Source: Marinobacter sp. F3R08
GTDB taxonomy: Bacteria; Pseudomonadota; Gammaproteobacteria; Pseudomonadales; Oleiphilaceae
Assembly: GCF_018860425.1 (NCBI RefSeq)
Contig: NZ_JAHKPI010000015.1
Coordinates: 372,001 to 436,000 of the forward strand
Direction of reading: 5' to 3'
DNA length: 64,000 nucleotides
Positions 1 through 7,552 of this stretch are shown piece by piece. Below the pieces are notes generated by a model. It was given only the letters and a program-made list of their open reading frames with translations. It had not been told where the DNA came from and did no database searches. Numbering within the stretch: the stretch's first letter is position 1; each line of letters opens with the position of its first letter. A program made the translations under genes and the position numbers.

Positions 1-1284
1 CCTGCGTTTGTAGCCTCTATGGCTGCAGCAGCCGTGGGGCTGGGGAACCTGTGGCGGTTTCCTTACATGGTCGGGGAGAACGGTGGTGGCGCTTTTGTGG
101 TGGCGTATCTGCTGGCGCTGATTGTGGTGGTTTTGCCCATCATGATTCTGGAAGTGTCTGCAGGTCGGCTCTCCAAGGGAAGTACGGTCCAGACCTACCG
201 GCAGGTGAACCGCTTCGGGATGATGTACGGCTGGTTTGTGGTGCTGATTACCATGGCCATTACCAGCTATTATCTGGTGATTACCGGCTGGACCCTTGGC
301 TATGCCGTGGATGCTGCGACAAACAATCTTCGGGTATTTGGCGACTTTACCGAAGGGTATAACTCGCTCTGGTACTTCTTCGCTGTCACCGTGTTAGGGG
401 CGATCATCCTTGCCAAGGATGTGACCGCCATTGAGCTGATGTCGAAGATCCTCATGCCGGTGTTGATCATTGTGATGATCGGGTTGGTGATCTTTGCCAG
501 TCGCACACCTGGTTGGGAGCAGACCAAGATTTTCTTTTTTCAGGTGGATTGGAGCCGGCTGGCCGACGGCAAGCTTTGGGCATTTGCCTTCGGGCAGGCG
601 TTCTACACTCTGGCGATTGGTCAGGGGTATCTGGTGACCTATGGCAGTTTTATCCCGCGACAGACCCATGTGCCCCGGGCTTGTCTGATTGTTGCAGGTA
701 CAGAGACGAGTGTGGCGTTGCTGGCCGGCTGGATGATTTTCCCGTTTGTGTTCAGCCTTGGCATGGAGCCTACGGAGGGCAGCCAGCTGGCGTTTGTGAC
801 CATGCCCCGGGTGTTCGAGGGTATGGTTGGCGGTTACTGGGTAGGTACGCTGTTTTTCAGTCTGTTCTTTATGGCTGCATTCAGTTCGAGTCTGGCGGGG
901 CTGAAGGTAATGATTGCGGCTGTGGCGGAGGAATTCCGGCTGAGCAATGGCCGGGCTGTCAGTCTTGTTACCCTGGTCATGTTATTGCTGGGTACGGCAT
1001 CTGCGCTGAGTTTTACGCCGCTGGAATGGACTATTGCCGGGGAGCCCGTGCTGGATGTAATTGATCGGGTGGCCGGTGGGAATGTCATTATATTCTCAGG
1101 CGTGTTGGGCGCCGCCATGTTTTGCTGGTTTATTCCGCCCGAAAAGATCCGGACAGTGCTGGGCACCGAGAGCCGTTGGTGGGAGTGGCGGATGTACCTG
1201 GTTGGCCGCTACCTGCCGCTGGTGATGTTGCTGTGGATTGCGCTGACCTATGCCCTTAACCAGCTGGGAGTCACCCCGGCCTGA
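1..1284 (+). CDS. Sodium-dependent transporter, SNF family (5' end cut by window)
   Basis: This is the C-terminal part of a neurotransmitter:sodium symporter family protein, an inner-membrane carrier that couples Na+ entry to uptake of amino acids or similar solutes. The frame is open from base 1, so the true start lies upstream. The first residues contain AAAVGLGNLWRFPYMVGENG, the TM1 signature of the family that lines the Na+/substrate site. About eleven hydrophobic segments follow, and the protein ends in a hydrophobic helix. The substrate cannot be read from the sequence. Its last 14 bases overlap the convergent sigma-54 activator gene. Family assignment is firm; the substrate is unknown. 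Confidence 0.93.
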   Translation, partial: PAFVASMAAAAVGLGNLWRFPYMVGENGGGAFVVAYLLALIVVVLPIMILEVSAGRLSKGSTVQTYRQVNRFGMMYGWFVVLITMAITSYYLVITGWTLGYAVDAATNNLRVFGDFTEGYNSLWYFFAVTVLGAIILAKDVTAIELMSKILMPVLIIVMIGLVIFASRTPGWEQTKIFFFQVDWSRLADGKLWAFAFGQAFYTLAIGQGYLVTYGSFIPRQTHVPRACLIVAGTETSVALLAGWMIFPFVFSLGMEPTEGSQLAFVTMPRVFEGMVGGYWVGTLFFSLFFMAAFSSSLAGLKVMIAAVAEEFRLSNGRAVSLVTLVMLLLGTASALSFTPLEWTIAGEPVLDVIDRVAGGNVIIFSGVLGAAMFCWFIPPEKIRTVLGTESRWWEWRMYLVGRYLPLVMLLWIALTYALNQLGVTPA

Positions 1285-3205
1285 CCTGGAATTCTCTGGC
1301 TTCGATTTTCAGTTTCTTCAGCCGAGAAGTGAGGGTGGTTGGTTTTATGCCGAGCATGGCCGCGGCGCCATCGTCGCCGAATACTCTGCCTCCGCTCATC
1401 TCCAGAGCTCGGGTAAGGTTCTGCTTTTCCAGTGCTCTGAGCTCCTGTTCGGTCATCAGTTTGTCGTTAAAATGACGGGCCGGAATGGTCTGGTCAGAGG
1501 AGGGTCTGGCGATGGCTTCCGGGCCGGGCAGGTCAAGATCGAGTCGGCCATCGGCAGTGATGACCTGTCGCTCAATGACGTTCTCCAGTTCACGTACATT
1601 GCCTGGCCAGTGATAGGCCTTGAGAACTTCAACGTCCCGTTCTCGTAGCGCCAGTGTCGGCCGATTGAACTTCTGGCAGGCCCGGTTCAGGAACTCCCGG
1701 GCGAGGATTGGGATGTCTTCCAGACGCTGGCGCAGAGGGACGGACTCGATGGGAAAGACGTTCAGGCGGAAGTAGAGGTCTTCCCGGAACGTTTTTTCCT
1801 GGACTTCTGAGTTCAGATCCCGGTTGGTAGCCGCAATCACCCGAACATCTACAGCCCGGGTGCGGTTTTCGCCCACTCGTTCGAATTGCTGATCCTGCAG
1901 AACACGAAGCAGCTTGCCTTGAAGCTCTATAGGAATTTCACCGACCTCGTCCAGAAACAGGGTGCCGCCGTCAGCCAGTTCAAAGCGACCGACCCGGTCG
2001 TTGATGGCTCCGGTAAAGGCGCCTTTGATGTGGCCGAAAAACTCGCTCTCGAACAGGTCTTTCGGGATAGCGGCGCAGTTTACCCGAATGAGAGGTCGGT
2101 CCCGTCGGCTGCTGGACTGATGAATGGCACGGGCAATCAGTTCTTTGCCTGTACCGGACTCTCCGGTGATCAGGACGTTGGCATCGGTGGGTGCCACCAT
2201 GCCTATCCGCCGTACAATCGCCTGGATAGCTTCGCTCTGGCCGAAGATTTCGTGGAAGTGATATTCGGCGCTGATTTCTTCCTGAAGATAAGCGTTCTCC
2301 ATTTCCAGGCGGTGTTTGAGGCTTTCCACTTCCTCCAGCGCTTTCTGTAATTTTTTCTGGGCCTCCAGGCGAGCCGAGATGTCCCGAAAGACCACAACCG
2401 CGCCTACTGGATGCCCGTTATCCATGATGGGTGTGCTGGTGTACTCCACCGGAAAGCCTGTGCCATCCTTCCGCCAGAACCAGTCTTCGCCCACGCGTTT
2501 CACACTGGCGTCGCGAAATGCGGCGTAGATAGGGCAATCGTTCAGGGGGTAAAGGCTGCCATCTTCATGTGAATGGTGAACCACCCGGTGAATGACCCGC
2601 CCCATCAATTCATCAATGCGCCAGCCCAGCATTCGTTCTGCGGCTGGATTGGCAAAGGTGGTTCGACCCTCCGCATCCACCCCATAGATGCCTTCCCCGA
2701 CCGCATGCAGAATCAGTTGATTCTCCCGTTCCATGTCTTTGAACAGCTCTTCAACCCTGCGCCACTCCAATAGCCCGCCCCGATGATAGTAGTTGGCGTC
2801 GTGGCGTTCCCGCAGGGAGCGCAACTGGCGGCGGTCCCTTAGCAACAGCAGCACATTCTGGGATTCCGCCTCGCCGACCCTGGAAGAAGAGATTTCCAGC
2901 TCTACGCTATGGCCGTCCCGGTGCTGAAGCATGAAGTCGCGGCTCCAGCCCTGACTCCGAAACAGCGTCTCTTCTGTGAATGCAATCAGTTGCGGTCGCT
3001 GGTCAGCAAACAGGTGCGTACAGGGTGTGCCCGTAATGGATTGTCTGTCCGTCCCGATCATCCGTGCCATGGCGCTATTGGCGGCGAGAATCAGATCCCG
3101 GCCGGCGTCCACCAGCAGGGCAGCTTCTGGGAGATGAGCGATCCAGTTTCCGGGGGTTTCGGGGTTCACGATCGTTTTTGAGGGCATGGCAGTGTCCTGA
3201 GTCAT
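1271..3205 (-). CDS. PAS-domain sigma-54-dependent transcriptional activator, divergent from cyanate operon
   Basis: A 644-aa bacterial enhancer-binding protein. Seen: two PAS regions (about 18-125 and 155-280), a short coiled coil (280-312), an AAA+ domain (315-555) with Walker A GESGTGKE at 348-355, the sigma-54 contact loop GAFTGA at 395-400 and Walker B GGTLFLDE at 413-420, and a Fis-type helix-turn-helix at about 597-635. There is no receiver domain, so it probably senses a ligand or redox signal through PAS. It is divergent from the cyanate operon, and the gap holds three palindromes and a -24/-12 promoter, so it is the likely activator of that operon (inference). A start at 3187 has better ribosome-site spacing (AGGA, 7 nt) than 3205. 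The 3' end overlaps the symporter gene by 14 bp. Confidence 0.93.
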   Translation of the reverse strand: MTQDTAMPSKTIVNPETPGNWIAHLPEAALLVDAGRDLILAANSAMARMIGTDRQSITGTPCTHLFADQRPQLIAFTEETLFRSQGWSRDFMLQHRDGHSVELEISSSRVGEAESQNVLLLLRDRRQLRSLRERHDANYYHRGGLLEWRRVEELFKDMERENQLILHAVGEGIYGVDAEGRTTFANPAAERMLGWRIDELMGRVIHRVVHHSHEDGSLYPLNDCPIYAAFRDASVKRVGEDWFWRKDGTGFPVEYTSTPIMDNGHPVGAVVVFRDISARLEAQKKLQKALEEVESLKHRLEMENAYLQEEISAEYHFHEIFGQSEAIQAIVRRIGMVAPTDANVLITGESGTGKELIARAIHQSSSRRDRPLIRVNCAAIPKDLFESEFFGHIKGAFTGAINDRVGRFELADGGTLFLDEVGEIPIELQGKLLRVLQDQQFERVGENRTRAVDVRVIAATNRDLNSEVQEKTFREDLYFRLNVFPIESVPLRQRLEDIPILAREFLNRACQKFNRPTLALRERDVEVLKAYHWPGNVRELENVIERQVITADGRLDLDLPGPEAIARPSSDQTIPARHFNDKLMTEQELRALEKQNLTRALEMSGGRVFGDDGAAAMLGIKPTTLTSRLKKLKIEAREFQVRPG

Positions 3206-3236
3206 TCCTGAAACGATGAAACAAGCCTTGTGCCAA

Positions 3237-3290
3237 CTACGAAAAATCGAAGTTAAAACTACGAAAAATCGTGAATTACGAAATATCGTA
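3237..3290. promoter_or_regulatory. Three repeated TACGA-N4-TCGTA-type sites, probable activator binding sites
   Basis: Three copies of a short palindrome lie between the divergent sigma-54 activator and the cyanate operon. They are CTACGAAAAATCGA at 3237-3250, CTACGAAAAATCGT at 3259-3272 and TACGAAATATCGTA at 3277-3290. The last is a 5-bp-arm palindrome; the first has one imperfect arm. The starts are 22 and 17 bp apart, close to two turns of helix. They lie about 70-120 bp upstream of the -24/-12 promoter, the usual place for enhancer sites of AAA+ activators. Binding by the neighbouring activator is inferred. Confidence 0.7.
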
Positions 3291-3357
3291 GTCGTTTCTG
3301 TCCTAGGTTGTTGGAAAATAATTCAATAAAAACAATTAATTAATGATTTTTAAAACT

Positions 3358-3372
3358 TGGCACAAACCCTGC
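3358..3372 (+). promoter_or_regulatory. Sigma-54 (-24/-12) promoter of the cyanate operon
   Basis: The sequence TGGCACAAACCCTGC matches the sigma-54 consensus TGGCAC-N5-TTGC at all positions but one (C for T), with the invariant GG and GC dinucleotides at the correct spacing. The predicted transcription start is near 3384, giving a leader of about 100 nt before the first gene. Together with the divergent enhancer-binding protein this makes sigma-54 control likely. Confidence 0.78.
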
Positions 3373-3486
3373 GATAGCTCCTTAAGAACGCGTAGCCGAC
3401 CCGACCGTTTTCAACCTCGGGCCCGAGCCGCACCTTTGTTGCACAGCAAGAGTGCAGAAATAACCCGTAACCCAGGAGAGTGCCCC

Positions 3487-4908
3487 ATGACTACGAAAAG
3501 CCTCGGTAATCCGTTTAATGGAGACAAGTCTTTGATCCACTCCAAGACCTGTGGCTGTCATGAATGCAAGTCCGGAGAGAGTGCAACGTCCATTTCGCTG
3601 GACCTGAAACCGACTGACAGCCAGCAGGCCGCGTCCGACGAGCACCTGGATTCAGAGGCGATGATGGATCGGGCTATTGAGAGCGCGGTGGTCCGCTCGG
3701 TGTTCGGTCATAACGACCATAGTCGGCGTAGTTTCATGAAAATGATGGGCGCCGGCACAGCGGCTGCGGTTCTGGGCAGTGTGTTCCCGATGGAGAAGGC
3801 CAAGGCGGCGGTGAAGGAATCTCTGGGCAAGCTGGAGAAAACCAAGCTTAACGTCGGCTTTGTTCCGATTACCTGCGCCACTCCGATCATCATGGCACAC
3901 CCCATGGGTTTCTATGAGCGTTACGGCCTGGATGTGACCGTGACCAAGACAGCCGGTTGGGCGGTGGCCCGGGACAAATCCCTGGCGGGCGAATACGACG
4001 CTTCCCATATGCTGACGCCCATGCCTCTGGCCATGACCATGGGGGCCGGCTCTACCCCGGAGCCGTTCATCATGCCGGCAGTTGAAAACATCAATGGCCA
4101 GGCGATTGTTCTGCATGTGGATCACAAGGACAAGCGGGACCCGAAACAGTGGAAAGGCTTCAAGTTCGGCGTGCCGTTCGAGTATTCCATGCATAACTTC
4201 CTGTTGCGGTACTACCTGGCCGAGAACGGTATCGACCCGGACAAGGATGTGCAGATCCGCGTGGTACCGCCACCCGAGATGGTGGCAAACCTGCGTGCCG
4301 GCAACCTGGATGGATACCTGTCTCCAGATCCGTTCAACCAGCGAGCAGTGTGGGAGAAAGTCGGGTTTATCCATATGCTTACCAAGGACATCTGGGAAGG
4401 CCATCCATGCTGTGCTTTTGCCTGCAGCCAGCAGTTCGCAACTCAGAACCCGAATACTTACGGAGCCATGCTGCGCGCCATCATTGACGCCACCCAGTAC
4501 TCCAATGATCCGGATAACCGGAAAGAAATCTCCGAAGCTATTGCGCCGAAAAACTACCTGAATCAGCCGGTACCGGTTATCCAGCAGGTGCTTACCGGGT
4601 ACTACGCCGACGGTCTCGGCGAGGTCAAAGATGTGCCGGATCGCATCGATTTCGATCCGTTCCCGTGGCACTCCATGGGGGTCTGGATTCTTACCCAGAT
4701 GAAGCGTTGGGGTTACATCGAAGGCGAGGTGGATTACAAAGGTATCGCCGAGCAGGTATATCTGGCGGGAGAGACCGGCAAAATCATGGAGGAGCTCGGT
4801 TACTCCGCTCCGGATCGTACCTACAAGACTCACACCATCATGGGCAAGACCTTTGATTCTGATCATGCGGAAGAATACGCGCGCAGCTTCGAGATCGGGA
4901 GGGTGTAA
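3487..4908 (+). CDS. cynA: Cyanate/nitrate-type ABC transporter substrate-binding protein, Tat-exported
   Basis: Periplasmic binding protein of the NrtA/CmpA/CynA family, 473 aa, first gene of the operon that ends in cyanase, so cyanate is the probable ligand (inference from context). The start at 3487 follows the ribosome site AGGAGA; the frame is open further upstream, but that start would lie before the predicted transcription start. The N-terminus is unusual. A cysteine cluster CGCHEC lies at residues 22-27 and the twin-arginine motif SRRSFMK only at 79-85, followed by a hydrophobic Ala/Gly stretch. The mature part starts near KLNVGFVPITCATPIIMAHP, typical of the family. Nitrate or another nitrogen anion is possible as an additional ligand. 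Confidence 0.85.
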   Translation: MTTKSLGNPFNGDKSLIHSKTCGCHECKSGESATSISLDLKPTDSQQAASDEHLDSEAMMDRAIESAVVRSVFGHNDHSRRSFMKMMGAGTAAAVLGSVFPMEKAKAAVKESLGKLEKTKLNVGFVPITCATPIIMAHPMGFYERYGLDVTVTKTAGWAVARDKSLAGEYDASHMLTPMPLAMTMGAGSTPEPFIMPAVENINGQAIVLHVDHKDKRDPKQWKGFKFGVPFEYSMHNFLLRYYLAENGIDPDKDVQIRVVPPPEMVANLRAGNLDGYLSPDPFNQRAVWEKVGFIHMLTKDIWEGHPCCAFACSQQFATQNPNTYGAMLRAIIDATQYSNDPDNRKEISEAIAPKNYLNQPVPVIQQVLTGYYADGLGEVKDVPDRIDFDPFPWHSMGVWILTQMKRWGYIEGEVDYKGIAEQVYLAGETGKIMEELGYSAPDRTYKTHTIMGKTFDSDHAEEYARSFEIGRV

Positions 4909-4910
4909 CC

Positions 4911-5738
4911 ATGGCTTCTCTGAACGTTCGGGCAGCACTGCTGTCGGTGTCGTTCCTGATTCTGGCCCTGGGGCTCTGGGAAATGGCAACCCAGCCTCCA
5001 GAGGCCCTGACCGGATTGACCGAATACGAAATGCTGATGGGTGGTGTGGAACAGGAATCCCGGGTGCCGCCACCTTCGGCGGTTATCAAACTGGCCTGGG
5101 AGGAGCTGTCGAACCCTTTCTATGACGCCGGGGCCAACGATAAGGGCATCGGCATTCAGCTGGCTTACTCTGTGTACCGGGTGCTGACCGGCTATCTGGC
5201 GGCCATGGCTATTGCTTTACCAGTGGGATTCCTGATCGGCATGTCACCGCTGATGTACAAGGCTCTCAATCCGTACATCCAGCTCCTGCGACCGATCTCG
5301 CCCCTTGCCTGGATGCCGCTGGCTCTGTTCATCATTCAGGACTCCGATGCCTCGGCGATCTTCGTGATTTTCATCTGTTCGATATGGCCGATGTTGCTGA
5401 ACACTGCCTTCGGCGTTGCCAATGTCCGGCAGGACTGGGTGAACGTGGCCCGCACCCACGAACTCGGGCCCCTGCGTACCGCCATTACGGTGATCCTTCC
5501 TGCTGCCGCTCCGACGATTCTGACCGGTATGCGGATTTCCATTGGTATTGCCTGGCTGGTCATTGTAGCTGCTGAAATGCTCGTCGGCGGCACTGGCATT
5601 GGCTACTACGTGTGGAACGAGTGGAACAACCTGGATCTGGCCAGTGTGATCTTCTCAATCCTGATGATCGGGGTGGTGGGCATGCTACTGGACCTGGCGT
5701 TGGGTAAAGCCCAGAAGCTGGTGGAATACAAAGAATGA
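4911..5738 (+). CDS. cynB: ABC transporter permease, NrtB/CynB type
   Basis: Inner-membrane permease of a nitrate/sulfonate/cyanate-type importer, 275 aa. It has an N-terminal hydrophobic helix (about 5-25), a periplasmic stretch, and five or so membrane segments from about residue 85. The cytoplasmic coupling-loop region reads EHELGPLRTAITVILPAAAP with an ARTHELG start (the EAA motif that docks to the ATPase). The gene begins two bases after the binding-protein stop codon, so the two are translationally close. An intercistronic hairpin and the ATPase gene follow. The family is clear; cyanate specificity rests on the operon. Confidence 0.88.
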   Translation: MASLNVRAALLSVSFLILALGLWEMATQPPEALTGLTEYEMLMGGVEQESRVPPPSAVIKLAWEELSNPFYDAGANDKGIGIQLAYSVYRVLTGYLAAMAIALPVGFLIGMSPLMYKALNPYIQLLRPISPLAWMPLALFIIQDSDASAIFVIFICSIWPMLLNTAFGVANVRQDWVNVARTHELGPLRTAITVILPAAAPTILTGMRISIGIAWLVIVAAEMLVGGTGIGYYVWNEWNNLDLASVIFSILMIGVVGMLLDLALGKAQKLVEYKE

Positions 5739-5743
5739 GTGGT

Positions 5744-5766
5744 CCGGCCCCGGTCACCGGCGCCGG
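5744..5766. other. Intercistronic hairpin between permease and ATPase genes
   Basis: Arms 5744-5753 and 5757-5766 form a GC-rich stem of nine pairs with one C-C mismatch around a TCA loop. No T-run follows, so it is not a standard terminator. It could stabilise the upstream mRNA or tune ATPase expression. Confidence 0.4.
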
Positions 5767-5793
5767 CCTCAACCCTCCGAATGGAGACCCGTT

Positions 5794-6690
5794 ATGAGTA
5801 AATCATTCCTGGAAGTAGATGGTCTGTCCAAAGTCTATCCGGACGGCCAGGGCGGCGAGCTGACCGTCTTCGAGGATATCCGCTTTGCCCTGGAGAAAGG
5901 CGAATTCGTGTGCATTATCGGCCACTCCGGTTGCGGTAAATCCACCATCCTGAACGTGCTGGCGGGTCTGGACGAAGCCAGCGCCGGCAACGTGGTGATG
6001 AATGGCAAGGAAGTCAAAGGCCCCGGCCTTGAACGCGGTGTGGTGTTCCAGAACTACAGCCTGCTGCCCTGGAAAACCACCCTGAATAACATCGTCTTCG
6101 CCGTACGCGCCCGCTGGCCCAACTGGTCCAAGGAGAAGGTGAAAGAGCACAGTGAACGTTATCTCAAGATGGTGGGGCTGGAGCACGCTCTCAATCGTAA
6201 GCCATCTCAGCTATCCGGGGGGATGCGCCAACGGGTCAGTATCGCCAGGGCCTTTGCCACTCAGCCGGAACTTCTGTTGCTGGACGAACCCTTCGGTGCG
6301 CTGGATGCACTGACCCGGGGGGTGATCCAGGACGAGCTGGTCAAAATTTGGGAAGAAACCCGACAGACGGTGTTCATGATCACCCACGATGTGGACGAGG
6401 CGATTCTGCTCTCGGACCGTATTTTCCTGATGTCCAACGGCCCCAACGCCCGCATCGCCGAGAGCGTAAAGGTGGATATCCCGCATCCGCGAGCACGTGC
6501 CACGATCTTCCAGAATCCGGCCTATCACAAGACCCGGGACTATCTGGTCGACTTCCTGGTTAACCGAAGCGGTTCGGCGCTGCCCGAAGAAGACGGTAGT
6601 CCAAGACTCGTCGAGCCCGCCAAAGGCGCCGCTGAGGCATCGTCTGCGACTACCGAATCCGAAACTGCCGCTCGTGCGGTAAATGCCTGA
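5794..6690 (+). CDS. cynD: ABC transporter ATP-binding protein, NrtD/CynD type
   Basis: Cytoplasmic ATPase that powers the importer, 298 aa. Seen: Walker A GHSGCGKST at about 43-51, Q-loop in VVFQNYSLLPW, signature LSGGMRQR, Walker B LLLLDEPFGALDALT and the switch histidine in MITHDVDEA. The start is preceded by GGAG in a good position. After the ATPase fold the C-terminus carries about 40 residues rich in Ala, Glu, Ser and Thr, probably disordered; related ATPases usually end near residue 260. It lies between the permease and cyanase genes in one operon. Confidence 0.88.
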   Translation: MSKSFLEVDGLSKVYPDGQGGELTVFEDIRFALEKGEFVCIIGHSGCGKSTILNVLAGLDEASAGNVVMNGKEVKGPGLERGVVFQNYSLLPWKTTLNNIVFAVRARWPNWSKEKVKEHSERYLKMVGLEHALNRKPSQLSGGMRQRVSIARAFATQPELLLLDEPFGALDALTRGVIQDELVKIWEETRQTVFMITHDVDEAILLSDRIFLMSNGPNARIAESVKVDIPHPRARATIFQNPAYHKTRDYLVDFLVNRSGSALPEEDGSPRLVEPAKGAAEASSATTESETAARAVNA

Positions 6691-6717
6691 TGTGAAAACC
6701 CAAGAGAGGAAAAAGTC

Positions 6718-7161
6718 ATGATGAACAAAGAACTGATGACTGCGAAGATTCTGGAGGCCAAGGTCTCCAAGGCGTTGACCTGGGAATCCATCGCCGAAAC
6801 CATCGGCATGTCCCCGGTGTTCACCACCTCGGCGGCGCTGGGTATGAACCGGCTTACCGAAGACAAGGCGTTCGCCCTGTGTGAAGTCCTCGGCCTCGAC
6901 AAGCCAGTGGCCGAAGCGCTCCAGGTTTGCCCGAAAAAAGCCTGGGACGGCGCCGTTCCGCAGGACCCGCTGATCTATCGATTGTATGAAGTTGTAGGTG
7001 TCTACGGCGACACTTTGAAGGAACTCATTCACGAGAAGTTCGGCGACGGCATCATGAGTGCTATTGATTTCACCATGGAGATCGACAAGGAGGAGAATCC
7101 GAAGGGCGACCGCGTTGTGGTTACCATGAATGGTAAATTCCTGCCCTACAAAGCCTGGTAA
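6718..7161 (+). CDS. cynS: Cyanate hydratase (cyanase)
   Basis: Converts cyanate plus bicarbonate into ammonia and carbon dioxide via carbamate, in the cytoplasm. At 147 aa it is close to the family's usual 156. The N-terminal half is the helix-turn-helix-like fold that packs the decamer. The catalytic triad of E. coli (Arg96, Glu99, Ser122) is present as Arg88, Glu91 and Ser114, with the contexts YRLYE and GIMSAIDF. The ribosome site AGAGGAAA precedes the two adjacent ATG codons. It is the last gene of the transport operon, so imported cyanate serves as a nitrogen source or is detoxified. No carbonic anhydrase gene (cynT) is adjacent. Confidence 0.97.
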   Translation: MMNKELMTAKILEAKVSKALTWESIAETIGMSPVFTTSAALGMNRLTEDKAFALCEVLGLDKPVAEALQVCPKKAWDGAVPQDPLIYRLYEVVGVYGDTLKELIHEKFGDGIMSAIDFTMEIDKEENPKGDRVVVTMNGKFLPYKAW

Positions 7162-7165
7162 TCTC

Positions 7166-7240
7166 AGAGCTTTAGCTTCGGAGTTTCAGCTCTTTTAGCC
7201 TTTGAGTTGAGGGGCGGGCCTACGGGGTCGCAGGCCCGCC
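7166..7240 (+). terminator. Probable transcription end of the cyanate operon (two hairpins)
   Basis: Right after cynS there is AGAGCT (7166-7171) pairing with AGCTCT (7188-7193) followed by TTT, a weak intrinsic terminator. A perfect 9-bp stem follows, GGCGGGCCT (7213-7221) with AGGCCCGCC (7232-7240), without a T-run. The second hairpin also lies just beyond the convergent ilvM gene, so it may serve both strands. Confidence 0.5.
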
Positions 7241-7273
7241 AAACCTAAGGCTACCGAAGACAATCTCCAAGAT

Positions 7274-7552
7274 TCAGGCCGAACGAGACCGGGCCACAGA
7301 TCCAGCCGCGAGGGCAACCTCGGCAACCGTATGAAGCTTCTCCAGTTGCGCCTGCAACATGGTAATAGGCCGAGTGCCCTCCAAAGTCAGGGCGATATCC
7401 AGATGTTCGCCGGCGGTTTCCACGGCCATGGTGGCAATGCGGAATCCTCGGATGCGAACCACCTGGCAGAGCCGCTCCAGGGCGGCGGCTTCCTGGGTCA
7501 TTCGGCAGTTGATGGTGTAGCTGGGCGTTGAAGGCTGACTTTTCGGGTTCAT
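7274..7552 (-). CDS. ilvM: Acetolactate synthase II small (regulatory) subunit
   Basis: Small ACT-domain subunit of acetohydroxyacid synthase, 92 aa (E. coli IlvM is 87). It binds the large subunit and raises its activity in valine, leucine and isoleucine synthesis. The ACT core reads LERLCQVVRIRGFRIATMAV, then DIALTLEG and LEKLHTVAEVAL, matching the IlvM pattern. The N-terminal 11 residues are a variable extension. The start codon overlaps the ilvG stop in an ATGA arrangement, so the two are translationally coupled and made in equal amounts. The gene shares the attenuator upstream of ilvG. Confidence 0.87.
   Translation of the reverse strand: MNPKSQPSTPSYTINCRMTQEAAALERLCQVVRIRGFRIATMAVETAGEHLDIALTLEGTRPITMLQAQLEKLHTVAEVALAAGSVARSRSA

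Noticed and set aside
3652-5073. Long open frame (473 codons) on the minus strand over the cyanate binding protein gene
   Set aside because: It is the antisense shadow of a gene with clear family motifs; the product shows no family pattern and no ribosome site was found.
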